The translations under genes and the position numbers were made by a program. Below are positions 45,531 through 57,682 of a stretch of DNA of 64,000 nt, piece after piece (position 1 is the stretch's first letter; the number at the start of each line of letters is the position of its first letter). The notes under the pieces are model-generated. The model was not told where the DNA came from and did no database searches. It was given only the letters and a program-made list of their open reading frames with translations. Origin of the DNA: Dermacentor variabilis (Eukaryota > Arthropoda > Arachnida > Ixodida > Ixodidae); contig NC_134570.1 in assembly GCF_050947875.1 (NCBI RefSeq), positions 206,852,250-206,916,249 on the forward strand. Reading direction: 5' to 3'.

Positions 45531-46190
45531 ATAGAAACGCTCGTAGTATTGTTAAAAAATTCCCGATTTATTGTCCCTTATATGTATTCATTCCCCCCAT
45601 GTTATCCGCATCACAGAGACTTGGCTGCACAATGGTATTTACGAATCTGAGTTCACTCCAGCCGGTTTTCTTTCCGTGCGCTTAGACAGGATTTGCGGTA
45701 CTGGTGGTGGTGTGGCACTGCTTATCCGGTCGGATCTACGATTATCAGTCTTGCTTTCTCCTCCAGAAACAGAATCCGTGTGGTGTAAAATTTACCTTCA
45801 TAGCCGTTGTATTGTGATTAGTGTTATATATTGTCCCCCCGGCTCCACTCTTGATGTCCACACTGTTGCAAATTCTATGAGCTAGATTAACACTACTTCA
45901 TCGAGTTTTACCTGTATGGGTGACTTCAACGCGCCTGGCATCCACTGGTCATCACTGTCTGCAGTCGGTCGCACCACAGCTATTTGTAAAGAACTAATAA
46001 ACATTTACTTGTTCTTTGGTCTCACCCAGGTTGTTCCTAGTGCAACCAGGTTACATTCCGTTCTTGGTTTAGTTTTTCTAAGCGCTAAGCTAGCCGAACG
46101 TGATTTTTTTGCGAGGTAATTGATGGTATTTCAGACCATAAAGGCGTTTTAGTGTTACTCTCATGTCCAATTTCTAAATCCCCCTAAACG
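45520..46190 (+). pseudogene. CR1-group LINE APE-type endonuclease
   Basis: EN motifs in order across frames: NRNARSIVKK (Asn), RITETWLHN (catalytic Glu, 45608-45634), GTGGGVALLIRSDLRLSV, ESVWCKIYL and ISVIYCPPGS (45770-45850), GDFNAPGIHW (45919-45950), and SDHKGVLV (46135-46160). Motif residues of the APE fold are all present, but at least two frameshifts and an internal stop break it. Confidence 0.85.
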
Positions 46191-46460
46191 TTTACTAGTT
46201 TCCCTAATTTCACTCGTGCGGACGACAACTCCATTACTTGTCTTATCTGATCATTTCGATACGTTTAGTGCACTTTCACATAACCAGGACATCAACTGCC
46301 TTGCTAATTACTTTGAGCGTGTTGTCAAATCATGTATCGAACGTTCTGTGCCCATTAAAGTTAAGAAAAAGAATTCTGACATTCCATGGATGGCCCGTGA
46401 TATCTTGCATTTGTCCCGTCGGGTTCGAAGGTTAAGGCGTTCCAAAGAGGCAGTGATCCC

Positions 46461-48241
46461 TTGGCGTTGGAAAGATTTGTTAAGGCAAAGAAAGAACTCA
46501 ATCTTAAGTTGCAAAAGGCCAAGGATTCCTTTTTTCGCTTTTGCCTGCACAATTTGTTAAGAACTAACCCACGAAAATTTTGGTCTTCTATTTTACCTCG
46601 CGATGCTTCATCCACTTCTTTCAGAACAGATAATGACATCATCAACGACTCGGCGGTGATATCGGATGATTTCAACAAGTATTTGCAGTCCCTGTTTGTT
46701 TCCGATAACAACTTTATCCCGACACTTACCAATATAGTTTATTTTGAAGCAATCAGGGATGTTGAGATAAACTGCGAAGGCATCCTCAACCTTATATTAA
46801 ACCTGGATGTTAAGAAATGCACCACTCCGGACGGGACACACAACGCGTTCCTTGTTCGTTATTCGTTGTGGTCATCGAAATATATGTCAGTCATATTCAG
46901 AAAGTCCTTATCATCCGCATCTGCACATTCTTCATCGAAGTTAGCCATAGCGCTCCCTCTTTATAAATCTGGAGATAAGCAGTGTTTGTCGAATTACAGG
47001 CCAATTTCACTGACGTCACAGTCATGCAAAATGCTGGAACACGTCATTCATAAGCACATCACGCTCTTTGTGGAAACAAATAATTTACTGTCTAACATGC
47101 AACATGGGTTTAGGCGCGGTTTTAGCACGTTAACACAGCTAGCTGAGTCCATGCATGACATTTCATTTAACCTTGATGTAGGCAACCAGGTTAATGCGAT
47201 TTTTATAGATTTCTCGAAGGCATTTGACACCGTTTTACATTCTAAACTTATTGCTTAACGTAATGCTGTACGGAATAATCCTCCTTTAGTTAACTGGATT
47301 TTACGCTTTCTCTCATTTCGCTCCCAGTTCGTCTCTTACGGTTTGACTGACTCCGCTACTGTTGATGTGACATCAGGTGTGCCCCAAGGCTCCATCCTTG
47401 AGCCGCTTCTTTTCTATTTTATATAAACGATTTGCCACTGATGACTGATGAGTGCGTTCTATATGAAGTGATTACCTTTTCTAATTATCATTATCGCCTT
47501 CAAGAGTCGTTTTCTAGTTTTCGCGGTTGGTGTAACACTTGGCAAATGAACATTAATTTCAATAAAAACCGTTCTGACGTCTTTCTGCGACAAATCTTGC
47601 CCCTCCCTTTTTAGTTGCTCGTTCAATGGCCGTGCTGTAGATAAGGTTTCTGAGTATAAGTATCTTGGTGTCATTTTTACGCATAACATGTCATGGTCTA
47701 AACACATTGATTACATATGCAGTAAAGCACTAAAATAATTAGGTTATTGAGGCGAACGCTACCCCGATCTCCTAAAGACACAAAGTTATTAAGGTATAAA
47801 TCTCTAATCCGCCCTGTTCTTCATTATGCATCTGTAGTTTGAAGCCCGCATAAGCAGTTAGAGATTAATAAGCTGGAAGCAATGCAGAAAAAAGCTGTGC
47901 GATTTATATGTCATCGTTATGATCGCGACTGTTCGCCCTCTTCAACACTTTCTTCCTTCAACGTAATCACGCTCTCTTCTCGTCGCCGTGTCGAAATATT
48001 AAAATTCTTGCATCGCATTGTCAATTCTTCGGTTAGGCTCTCAAGCGATAATTGCATTACCTTGGCGCCAGGATCATCAACGAGAAGACATCATGACCTA
48101 AACTTGATACCCTACTACGCACGTACTAACATGTTCAAATTCAGCTTTATTCCCCGCTCAGTCGAAGACTGGAATTCGTTACCTGGGTCCATTCGCTCAT
48201 GCTCATCCCGAATTTTTGCAACCGACGTCCTAGTTGCATAA
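46461..48241 (+). pseudogene. CR1-group LINE reverse transcriptase and C-terminal domain
   Basis: FRFCLHNLLRTNPRKFW, CTTPDGTHNAF, LAIALPLYKSGDKQCLSNYRPISL, MQHGFRRGFSTLTQL, then motif A IFIDFSKAFDTVLHSKLI (47205-47255). After a stop, motif B SGVPQGSIL is retained in 47370-47405 (VTSGVPQGS, then LEPLLF). Motif C is damaged: MTDECVLYEV stands where FADDCVLY is expected, with a deletion before it. The tail has RPVLHYASVV, LEAMQKKAVRFICHRYDRD and SVEDWNSLPGSI, ending at 48241. The 3' UTR runs to a (TAAA)n tail at 48412-48445. Confidence 0.9.
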
Positions 48242-48445
48242 TCGTGCTCACCCATGCCCGGTAGCATTTGTATAACTTCTTGTGTAATTTCCTTTCATAA
48301 GTGCTCTTTTGTGAAAGTGTTCACTTGTGTTTACGGCTGTATACTCCGATGCATTTTCTGTACCTTTTCTCAACCCACTCCTGCTATCGCGCAAATTGCG
48401 CTGCAGTATGTATAAATAAATAAAATAAAAATATAATAAATAACC

Positions 48446-48905
48446 TTCGCATGCTTTCACTCGCACTTACAGATCCTGCGCGTGGCGACGATATTATCGC
48501 AGTCGGACTTATACGGAACACCACGGCAATGCCTATGCTGACGGCTGCGACGATGAAAATGCGCCTGGAAGTGTCCATATAATTGCTATCGCAATACAAC
48601 TGGACATAACTACTCCTATGATTTCCTTGGTATCGTTGTCTGTTTGTTCAGGTTGTGAAAATAAATATTGTTCTCACCCCACTTCGCATTTTCTTCACGC
48701 ACTACGTTGCGATGGTTTGGACGTCGGCAGGCTTGATATCTTGCCATAACGCACGAGGGTTTATTGGTGAGCTGCTTGCTGCCAAAGTTCATGCTCTACG
48801 TGGAACTACCGCTCAAAAGGTTGTCGCCCATCTACCACCATCGTATCAAGGGCTAGCACTCCCCGCCTAAGATATTGTGCACCTACACAAATACGGAAGA
48901 ATGCA
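48446..48905 (+). repeat. Right half of the GC-rich repeat, then unassigned DNA
   Basis: 48446-48600 carries GCATGCTTTCACTCGCAC, GTGGCGACGATATTATCGCAGTC and CCTGGAAGTGTCCATATAATTGC. The first two match 4755-4812. From 48600 to 48905 nothing is recognised. Confidence 0.65.
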
Positions 48906-48909
48906 GACA

Positions 48910-49020
48910 TGGGAACAGCCGCCGCCATTGCAAAGTTGGTAGTACACCGCACGCGTCTTGCGGAGGTCGTGGGTTCGGCTCCTCTTGGCAGCAAGTTCTT
49001 TTGAAGCGAGTAGCATTCTT
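48910..49020 (+). mobile_element. tRNA-derived SINE, second family
   Basis: GTTGGTAGTACACCGCACGCG then GGTCGTGGGTTCGGCTCC (B box, about 48968) and GGCAGCAAGTTC. A tRNA-like head with an imperfect D arm and no acceptor pairing. Same layout as the minus-strand copies at 10203 and 43090. Confidence 0.6.
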
Positions 49021-49217
49021 GGCATACTCAGACCAGAGGCGCGACCTTTTACGCGTTCGAGAACAAAACGTTAGTTTTCACGACCAGCCAGAAGCTGTCA
49101 TCATAAGCCACGAGCGGGACGACATTTTCTGTTGATGTCAAAATGCTGAAACGCTCCTGTTAATCATTTTGAAATCGGACGAGTCGTAAGGAAAATCGGG
49201 CGAGACCTCCTGAGGTT

Positions 49218-49362
49218 CGCTAACGTGCTCCTAAGTCTAGGTACACGGGTGTTTTCGCCTTTCGCACCCATCGAAATGCGGTCGCCGTGGCCTGGATTCG
49301 ATTCCGCGACGTCGTGCTCAGCAGCCCAAAACCACAGTCACTGAGCCACCACGGTGGGTATA
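49218..49362 (-). mobile_element. Ruka-like SINE, 3'-truncated
   Basis: Minus orientation. CTAGGTACACGGGTGTTTTCGC, ATCGAAATGCGGTCGCCGTGGCC, B box complement GATTCGATTCC and head CCACCACGGTGGGTA. The SINE 3' third is missing at the left. Confidence 0.88.
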
Positions 49363-49582
49363 TTCGAATTAACCAATTACGCTATCTGCTTCATACCATT
49401 TACACTGGTAATTTATGTTAGTGTTCAACGAGATTATGCTATAGTGCTCTTTTATGTGCTTCTTATTTATGCAAATTTAATTCTTCGTGCTATCTATGCC
49501 AGAAACTTGTAATTGTTCCTTGTTCACAATTTGTTGCAACTACTGTAATCTGTACTCTATTATGTTTAATTTGGAAACGAGG

Positions 49583-50068
49583 ACTCACAAGTTGAGCCAC
49601 CGCGATGACGCGGCTGGGGCTGACAGGGGACTGGACGGTTGGCTACAGGGAGATAACTAACAATTACAGATTGGGGAGGGTGCGTTTTTGTCCCGCATAC
49701 ACATCACCTAATAAGCAGCAGGAGGTGGCGTGGCGCCTCGTTCAAACCATTACTTATCCGAATCGGGTGACTTATAATGATAATCATACAGAACAATATT
49801 AGGCCAAATGTAAATTTCCTCAAGAAATCGCGGACCTGGATCACATTATCTTGGCCTGCCCTCGGGCGCCCCGAAAGGGCCGAAAAATTAAGGATCGGAA
49901 GCAGTAGGAGACTGCTGCTCAGCTCGGCCCCCGAAGACCACCTTTTGGCCGTCCAGCAGGCCGAGGATGCCGCCATAACTCAAGGGCTTCTGGCCGCCAT
50001 ATAGACGGGGTTACATCTGCCGGTTACATCTGCCAGCTACATACAGAAAGGTTATCTCTCTCTCTCTC
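49583..50068 (+). mobile_element. 5'-truncated RNase H-type LINE with target duplication
   Basis: Plus strand. WRLVQTITYPNRVTYN, EQY, then a broken CCHC region with LDHIILACPRAPRK (49830-49880), a shifted frame APEDHLLAVQQAEDAAITQGL ending at AI-stop near 50004, a short UTR and a (CT)n tail. Perfect 12-bp target duplication TTGGAAACGAGG flanks it at 49571-49582 and 50069-50080. It landed just upstream of another LINE's RT. Confidence 0.9.
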
Positions 50069-50080
50069 TTGGAAACGAGG

Positions 50081-51110
50081 TTCCATTTCAGTCTTTGATA
50101 TGGGGTCCTCCTTCTGCATATTAACACGCTATAATCTCGAATTATCACAATAAAAGCAATTTTGCTATTGATTGGTATATTACTGAAGAAACTTAAGAAA
50201 TATGGTGTTCATGGCGAATGCTTAAGCCTCATTAGTATATATCTGAGAAACCGTCAACGGTATATAGAAGTTAATCATGTAGCGTCTTCACGGATGATAA
50301 CCAACAGGAGAATACCCCATGAATCTATGTTGGGCCCATTTCCTATTCAGGCATATAATGATTCATAAGCCTATTTCTCCGAAGACTGCATTTTATACGC
50401 ATATGATAATTACATTTTCTTTACAGCCGAAATGAAAACTGAACTTTGTAAAAGAGATGATAATGTTCTGTGGAAACCGCTAAACTGGCGTAAAATAATT
50501 GCTTTTCAGTTAACATACCTAAAAGTAACGATATGTTGTTTTCGGTGCGAGAAACGTTCCATTACCGAGAAGGAAATCTATAAGCTTTATTAGTTGTGAG
50601 TTGCAAAGGTTATATTTTAGGAAATTAAAGGGGGTTATTAAAGTTTAGAGTAGCTTTTAGGAAGGTAGATATTTAGGAGTTATCTTCACAGGTAACTTGC
50701 AGCTAGTGGCATATTATCTACGTAATTACCATTTACGGGCTGGGTACTGTACCGCCTTATTGCCCATTATTGTTGAACAATATACTGCGCTTCCTGACAC
50801 GCTCTACTTCAAAGAATGAACTCTGTTAGATTCGATTACCCCATGCTTACCATGGTACCTGGAAATGATCGCATTCAATATCACGTTCTCGTTTTGCTTT
50901 ACAAGAACGTGCATAAAATAATTTTATGGCTTTCATTAGGAAATACTTGTCCGAGTAATGCGTGCTTACTACGATCAACAACACCGAACACTCTAGTCGT
51001 GCATAACGGCCGTACTAATTTTCCTTTCCTTACTAATTTTGCTTTTTCTCATTTCCTTTCTGGATACTGCTGCACATTTGTGGAATAAATTATTAGCAGG
51101 TCTAACATCA
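50081..51110 (+). pseudogene. CR1-group LINE RT remnant
   Basis: LLKKLKKYGVHGECLSLISIYLRNRQRYIEV (50180-50275), then a motif B remnant (RRIPHESMLGP where GIPQGSVLGP is expected), AYDN where a YADD box should lie (near 50400), FFTAEMKTEL, GRYLGVIFTG (50665-50695), and a C-terminal stretch HNGRTNFPFLTNFAFSHF. Full of stops. It ends near 51110 without a clear tail. Confidence 0.75.
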
Positions 51111-51335
51111 TAACAGTCATTTCTTTCTTACAAAACTAACTTTCGCTATTTCATACATACAACACTGAATCAATGAGAATGCAACAAATTAGATCTGTCG
51201 CAAACACTCTTCCCTTTCTCAAATTCGTTCACTCATTATGTTTACACAAAAAACATATATTCTAGGGAAACCTTTTCCAACTGCTGTGAGAGTTATGGGT
51301 TCCCTCCTTTATAGAATGCACAATATATGCAATAA

Positions 51336-51400
51336 ATCTCTCAATCAATCACTCAATCAATCAATCCATCAATCAATCAATTTATTTATTTATTTTGCAT
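51336..51400. repeat. (TCAA)n microsatellite joined to a LINE-tail-like T-rich run
   Basis: TCAATCAATCACTCAATCAATC.. passes into TTTATTTATTTATTTTGCATTC. The latter looks like the complement of a (TAAA)n retroposon tail, so a minus-strand LINE end may begin at about 51380. Confidence 0.7.
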
Positions 51401-51560
51401 TCATTGCAGCATCTGCACATAATGAGCGCGAGGACAAGAACAAAAGGCTGCTAAGTAGCAGCTTGACGTGGTCTTTGCCCCTATCCTTGGCAGAAAAGAA
51501 CTCACATAATGACAATGCATAAGTACACGTTTCGGTTCGCATATTTACCGACTTATATTA

Positions 51561-52840
<1,280 letters not shown>

Positions 52841-52844
52841 AATT

Positions 52845-53464
52845 ATATATGGCCACACATGTGCAGGTCATAAATACCAGGTTCTCTATCTGAGTGCCAT
52901 CCGTGCGGTATAACCGAGCTCAGATTGGTCCACCTTGACTGATCAAATAGGGCACCACTGTAGGTGAAATGAGGCGCACAACTCCTGCGGGACCCGCCGT
53001 GGTTGCTCAGTGGCTATGGTGTTAGACTGCTGAGCACGAGGTCGCGGGATCGAATCCCGGCCACGGCGGCCGCATTTCGATGGGGGCAAAATGCGAAAAC
53101 ACCCGTGTACTTAGAATTAGGTGCACGTTAAAGAACCCCAGGTGGTCGAAATTTCCGGAGTCCTCTACTACGGCCTGCCTCATAATCAGAAAGTGGTTTT
53201 GTCACGTAAAACCCCATAATTTAATTTTTAGCTTAACTCCTGCGGGGACGGTGGAGTATCCGCCTCCCGTGCAAGAGGACCCTGGTTCAAATCCCGGTGC
53301 CGCGCAATTCTCCACCGGAAAATACAAAAAAAAACCTTGTGTTGAGAAAATTGCACAAACAGGCCTGGAGTGCTGCCTGATCCCGGTGACCAGAACCGGT
53401 AACGCACTCTCTCACCAGAGCAGGATTGGCCACCCTGGTGCAGTACTTGGCCACAACCTCCTAT
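52845..53464 (+). mobile_element. RTE 5' leader with a tRNA-like segment, split by a SINE
   Basis: Bringing together the sequence on both sides of the SINE (target AACTCCTGCGGG) gives an uninterrupted leader from about 52865 to the RTE frame. It includes a tRNA-like block at about 53243-53305: GGTGGAGTATCCGCC, an anticodon-arm-like CCTCCCGTGCAAGAGG and a B box GGTTCAAATCC. Being adjacent and upstream of the coding frame, it may be the RTE promoter region. Where the element truly begins cannot be fixed without other copies. Confidence 0.5.
52992..53234 (+). mobile_element. Full-length Ruka-like SINE
   Basis: 243 bp, the best copy here. A box TGGTTGCTCAGTGGCTATGG, B box GGGATCGAATCCC, body GCATTTCGATGGGGGCAAA and ATTTCCGGAGTCCTC, and an AT-rich 3' end. 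Target duplications AACTCCTGCGGG at 52980-52991 and 53235-53246 match perfectly, which implies a fairly recent insertion. Confidence 0.96.
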
Positions 53465-56400
53465 ATGAATACAACAATCAAACCCCGGCCCTCAGTCCCC
53501 AGCAGCCGCGAAGCAACTCACCACGGCGGCGGTCAGATCTGTGACGCTGCAGAGGGTGCTAAGAATACGTGGCTCCGGACAGGCCGCCATTGGAATCTGA
53601 ACCTGGCAACGTTTAACGTTAGAACGTTATCTAGTTCGGCGACTCTAGCAGTGTTATTGGAGGAATTAGAGGGTAATAAATGGGATATAATAAGGCTCAG
53701 TGAGGTTAGGAGGACAAAAGAAGTATATACAGTGCTAAAAAGCGGGCACGTACTGTGCTACCGGGGCTTAGTGGAGAGACGAGAACTTGGAGTCGGATTC
53801 CTGATTAATAAGGAAATAGCTGGTAACATACAGGAATTCTATAGCATTAACGAGAGGGTGGCAGGTCTTGTGAAACTTAATATGAGGTACAAATTGAAGG
53901 TGGTACAAGTCTACGCCCCTACATGCAGTCATGATGACCAGGAAGTCGAAAGCTTTTATGAAGACGTGGAATCGGCGATGGGTAAAGTCAAAACAAAATA
54001 CACTATACTGATGGGCGACTTCAATGCCAGGGTAGGCAAGAAGCAGGCTGGAGACAAGTCAGTGGGGGAATATGGCATAGGCTCTTGGAATAGCAGAGGA
54101 GAGTTATTAGTAGAGTTTGCAGAACAGAATAATATGCGGATAATGAATACCTTTTTCCGGAAGCGGGTTAGCCGAAAGTGGACGTGGAGGAGCCCGAATG
54201 GTGAGACTAGAAATGAAATCGACTTCATGCTCTGCGCGAGCCCTGGCATCATACAAGATGTGGACGTGCTCGGTAAGGTGCGCTGCAGTGACCACAGGAT
54301 GGTAATAACTCGAATTAGCCTAGACTTGAGGAGGGAACGGAAGAAACTGGTACACAAGAAGCCAATCAATGAGTTAGCGGTAAGAGGGAAACTAGAGGAA
54401 TTCCGGATCAAGCTACAGAACAGGTATTCGGCTTTAACTCAGGAGGAGGACCTTAGTGTTGAAGCAATGAACGACAATCTAATGGGCATCATTAAGGCGT
54501 GCGCAATAGAAGTCGGTGCTAACGCCGTTAGACAGGAAACCAGTAAGCTATCGCAGGAGACGAAAGATCTGATCAAGAAACGCCAATGTATGAAAGCCTC
54601 TAACCCTACAGCTAGAATAGAACTGGCAGAACTTTCTAAGCTAATCAACAAGCGTAAGACTGCGGACATCAGGAACTATAATATGGATAGAATTGAACAG
54701 GCTCTCAGGAACGGAGGAAGCCTAAAAACAGTGAAGAAGAAACTAGGAATAGGCAAGAATCAGATGTGTGCGTTAAGAGACAAAGCCGGCAATATCGTTA
54801 CTAATATGGATGAGATAGTTCAAGTGGCTGAGGAGTTCTATAGAGATTTATACAGTACCAGTGGCACCCACGACGATAGTGGAAGAGAGAATAGCCTAGA
54901 GGAATTCGAAATCCCACAGGTAACGCCAGAAGAAGTAAAGAAAGCCTTAGGAGCTATGCAAAGGGGGAAGGCAGCTGGGGAGGATCAGGTAACAGCAGAT
55001 TTGTTGAAGGATGGTGGTCAGATTGTTCTAGTGAAACTGGCCACCCTGTATACGCAATGCCTCATAACCTCGAGCGTACCGGAATCTTGGAAAAACGCTA
55101 ACATAATCCTAATCCATAAGAAAGGGGACGCCAAAGACTTGAAAAATTATAGACCGATCAGCTTACTGTCCGTTGCCTACAAACTATTTACTAAGGTAAT
55201 CGCAAATAGAATCAGGAACACTTTAGACTTCTGTCAACCAAAGGACCAGGCAGGATTCCGTAAAGGCTACTCAACACTAGATCATATTCACACTATCAAT
55301 CACATGATAGAGAAATGTGCGGAATATAACCAACCCTTATATATAGCTTTCATTTATTACGAGAAAGCGTTTGATTCTGTCGAAACCTCAGCAGTCATGG
55401 AGGCATTACGGAATCAGGGTGTAGACGAGCCGTATGTAAAAATACTGAAAAATATATATAGCGGCTCCACAGCCACCGTAGTCCTCCATAAAGAAACCAA
55501 GAAAATCCCAATAAAGAAAGCGTCAGGCAGGGAGATACGATCTCTCCGATGCTATTCACAGCGTGTTTATAGGAGGTATTCAGAGACCTGGATGGGGAAG
55601 AATTGGGGATAAAAGTTAATGTAGAATACCCAAGTAACTTGCGATTCGCTGATGATATTGCCTTGCTTAGTAACTCAGGGGACCAATTGCAATGCATGCT
55701 CACTGACCTGGAGAGGCAAAGCAGAAGAATGGGTCTAAAAATTATTCTGCAGAAAACTAAAGTAATGTTTAACAGTCTCGGAAGAGAACAGCAATTTACA
55801 ATAGGCAGCGAGGCACTGGAAGTCATAAGCGAATACATCTGCTTAGGGGAGGTAGTGTCGGCGGATCCGGATCTTGAGACGGAAATAATCAGAAGAATAA
55901 GAATGTGCTGGGGTGCGTTTGGCAGGCATTCTCAGATCATGAACAGCAGGTTGCCATTATCCCTCAAGAGAAAAGTGTATAATAGCTGTGTCTTACCAGT
56001 ACTCACCTACGGGGCAGAAACCTGGAGGCTTACGAAAAGGGTTCTACTCAAATTGAGGACGACGCAACGAGCTATGGAAAGAAGAATGATGGGTGTAACG
56101 TCAAGGGATAAGAAAAGAGCGGATTGGGTGAGGCAACAAACGCGGGTAAATGACATCTTAGTTGAAATCAAGAAAAAGAAATGGGCATGGGCCGGACATG
56201 TAATGAGGAGGGAAGATAACCGATGGTCATTAAGGGTTAAGGACTGGATTCCAAGGGAAGGGAAGCGTAGCAGGGGGCGCCAGAAAGTTAGGTGGGCGGA
56301 TGACATTAAGACGTTTGCAGGGACAACATGGCCACAATTAGTACATGACCGGGGTAGTTGGAGAAGTATGGGAGAGGCCTTTGCCCTACAGTGGGCGTAA
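53465..56400 (+). pseudogene. RTE-clade LINE ORF: APE endonuclease and reverse transcriptase, nearly complete
   Basis: The endonuclease is intact by motif: LATFNVRTL (about 53600), SEVRR (53699), VYAPTC (53911), GDFNARVG (54013-54036), EIDFML (54218), SDHRMVI (54287-54307). The RT begins around GKAAGEDQVTADLL (54965), HKKGDAKDLKNYRPISL, GFRKGYSTLDHI. Lesions: motif A reads FIYYEKAFDSV, with Tyr (55355-55357) replacing the catalytic Asp. A one-base loss near 55522 shifts frame before the conserved Gln-Gly-Asp. An in-frame TAG (about 55570) follows in the continuing frame. Motif C FADDIALL is intact (about 55630). The C-terminus runs through WAGHVMRREDNRW to a TAA at 56398. First ATG in frame 53465. 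Confidence 0.94.
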
Positions 56401-56403
56401 CTA

Positions 56404-56406
56404 GGC

Positions 56407-56461
<55 letters not shown>
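56404..56461 (+). repeat. RTE tail, (TGA)n
   Basis: CTGATGATGATG.. of about 18 units begins 4 bp after the RTE stop codon. A very short 3' UTR ending in a TGA-type short repeat is characteristic of RTE elements and supports a complete 3' end. Confidence 0.92.
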
Positions 56462-57040
56462 AACTAAAGCAAGTACAAAACCAGAATATTAGTATACAAA
56501 GGGAACAGATACATTGGAAAACACACGTTAATTACGAAATATCCACATTCTTTGAACAAAAGACGTTGCGTCGCATAAAAATATAAACAGTGGAATTATT
56601 GTGCACAAAGGAAACAGGAAAATTTAAAATTTCCTATAATGAAAATATATCAATTTTTTTCCGAAAATAATAGAGGTATGGGATATATCATGAAGATTGT
56701 CTATATGTAGTAAATAGTGATGATATTATTTTGTTACATAGACAAACAACATAATAGGGAAGTGTACAAAAATGTGAAAATGCAAAAGCCTCTATCTCAG
56801 AAACGTAAAAGAAAGCTCAAGGATTCAAAACAAAGCACACTACAGGTAATCAGTCAAACTACCTGTAATACAAACACATACTGCAGTTCAGAAGGCAGGT
56901 CTTCGATAATATACTGTTTTATTGCCCCTCTTGAAAATTTTTCTATGCCAATGCCATGTTATTTCAATTTTATTGAGCAAACTTGGTACGCAATATGATG
57001 ATCTACTGAACCCATAATTGGCTTGAGTGCTCAAGCATAT
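56462..57040. other. Unassigned AT-rich DNA
   Basis: A Lys-rich 93-codon ORF (56717-56998) has no recognised motif. Otherwise nothing. Confidence 0.4.
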
Positions 57041-57682
57041 ACAGGGTGTCCCAACCGTCATGCACAAAGATTTAAAGCTGTAAATGCCACGTAGCTGGAC
57101 AGAACCAAGGTAATGTTGTTTGCCTTCGCTAGGAGATCCTCAGAATATTTATTGCATTTCGCCTAATTGCGTAATCATTCTTAATTAATTATTAAACTGC
57201 TGAATATTACTTAGAGGAAAAGTGTAAATGAGAAAATTGTAGAGCGACTAGAAAGACTCCCGATACAGCTTTCTGTTGCTAAATACGTGCTGCATAAAAA
57301 TGATTTTTTTTTTCAGAGCGTGAAAGAAGCCCGCGAATGCACACGAAGTGCCTCGAGTGGTCAGTCGTGCGGCTACCCTTGTATGTATTCGCGGGCTTGT
57401 TTGACGCTCTGAAAAACACTTTTATGAAGCACGTATTGAGCAACATAAAGCTGTATCGGGAGCTTTTCATGTTGCTATACAATTTTCGCATTGATACTTT
57501 TCATCTAAATATAATACTTGATATGACGAATAATTAAATAAGATTTTTTACGTAATTAGGCGGAATGCAATCCATACTCTGAATGTCGTCAACTGGTGTC
57601 AAATGCCATTACCTTGGTTCTGTTCAGCCACGTAGCATTTGCATATTTTTATATCTCTGTGCATGATATTCGAGACACCCTC
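57041..57682. mobile_element. Foldback (hairpin) element, family B, 642 bp
   Basis: Two ~310-bp arms meet near 57362. Ends: ACAGGGTGTCCCAACCGTC (left) and, in complement, AGGAGGGTGTCTCGAATATC. Inside, CAGAACCAAGGTAATG, CCTAATT.CGTAA, AAAATTGTA.AGC, GATACAGCTTT.TGTTGCT and GAAGCCCGCGAAT.CA occur in both arms in the same order. There is no coding capacity. The arms are too long for an ordinary short-TIR MITE, and the GGGTGTCCC terminus is frequent in arthropod repeats. Confidence 0.9.

Noticed and set aside
48910..49000. Functional tRNA gene on the plus strand
   Set aside because: The B box is good, but acceptor and D-arm pairing are absent, and similar degenerate copies exist at 10.2 and 43.1 kb.
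53956..54411. 151-codon minus ORF and other antisense ORFs over the RTE
   Set aside because: Shadows of the RTE endonuclease frame.
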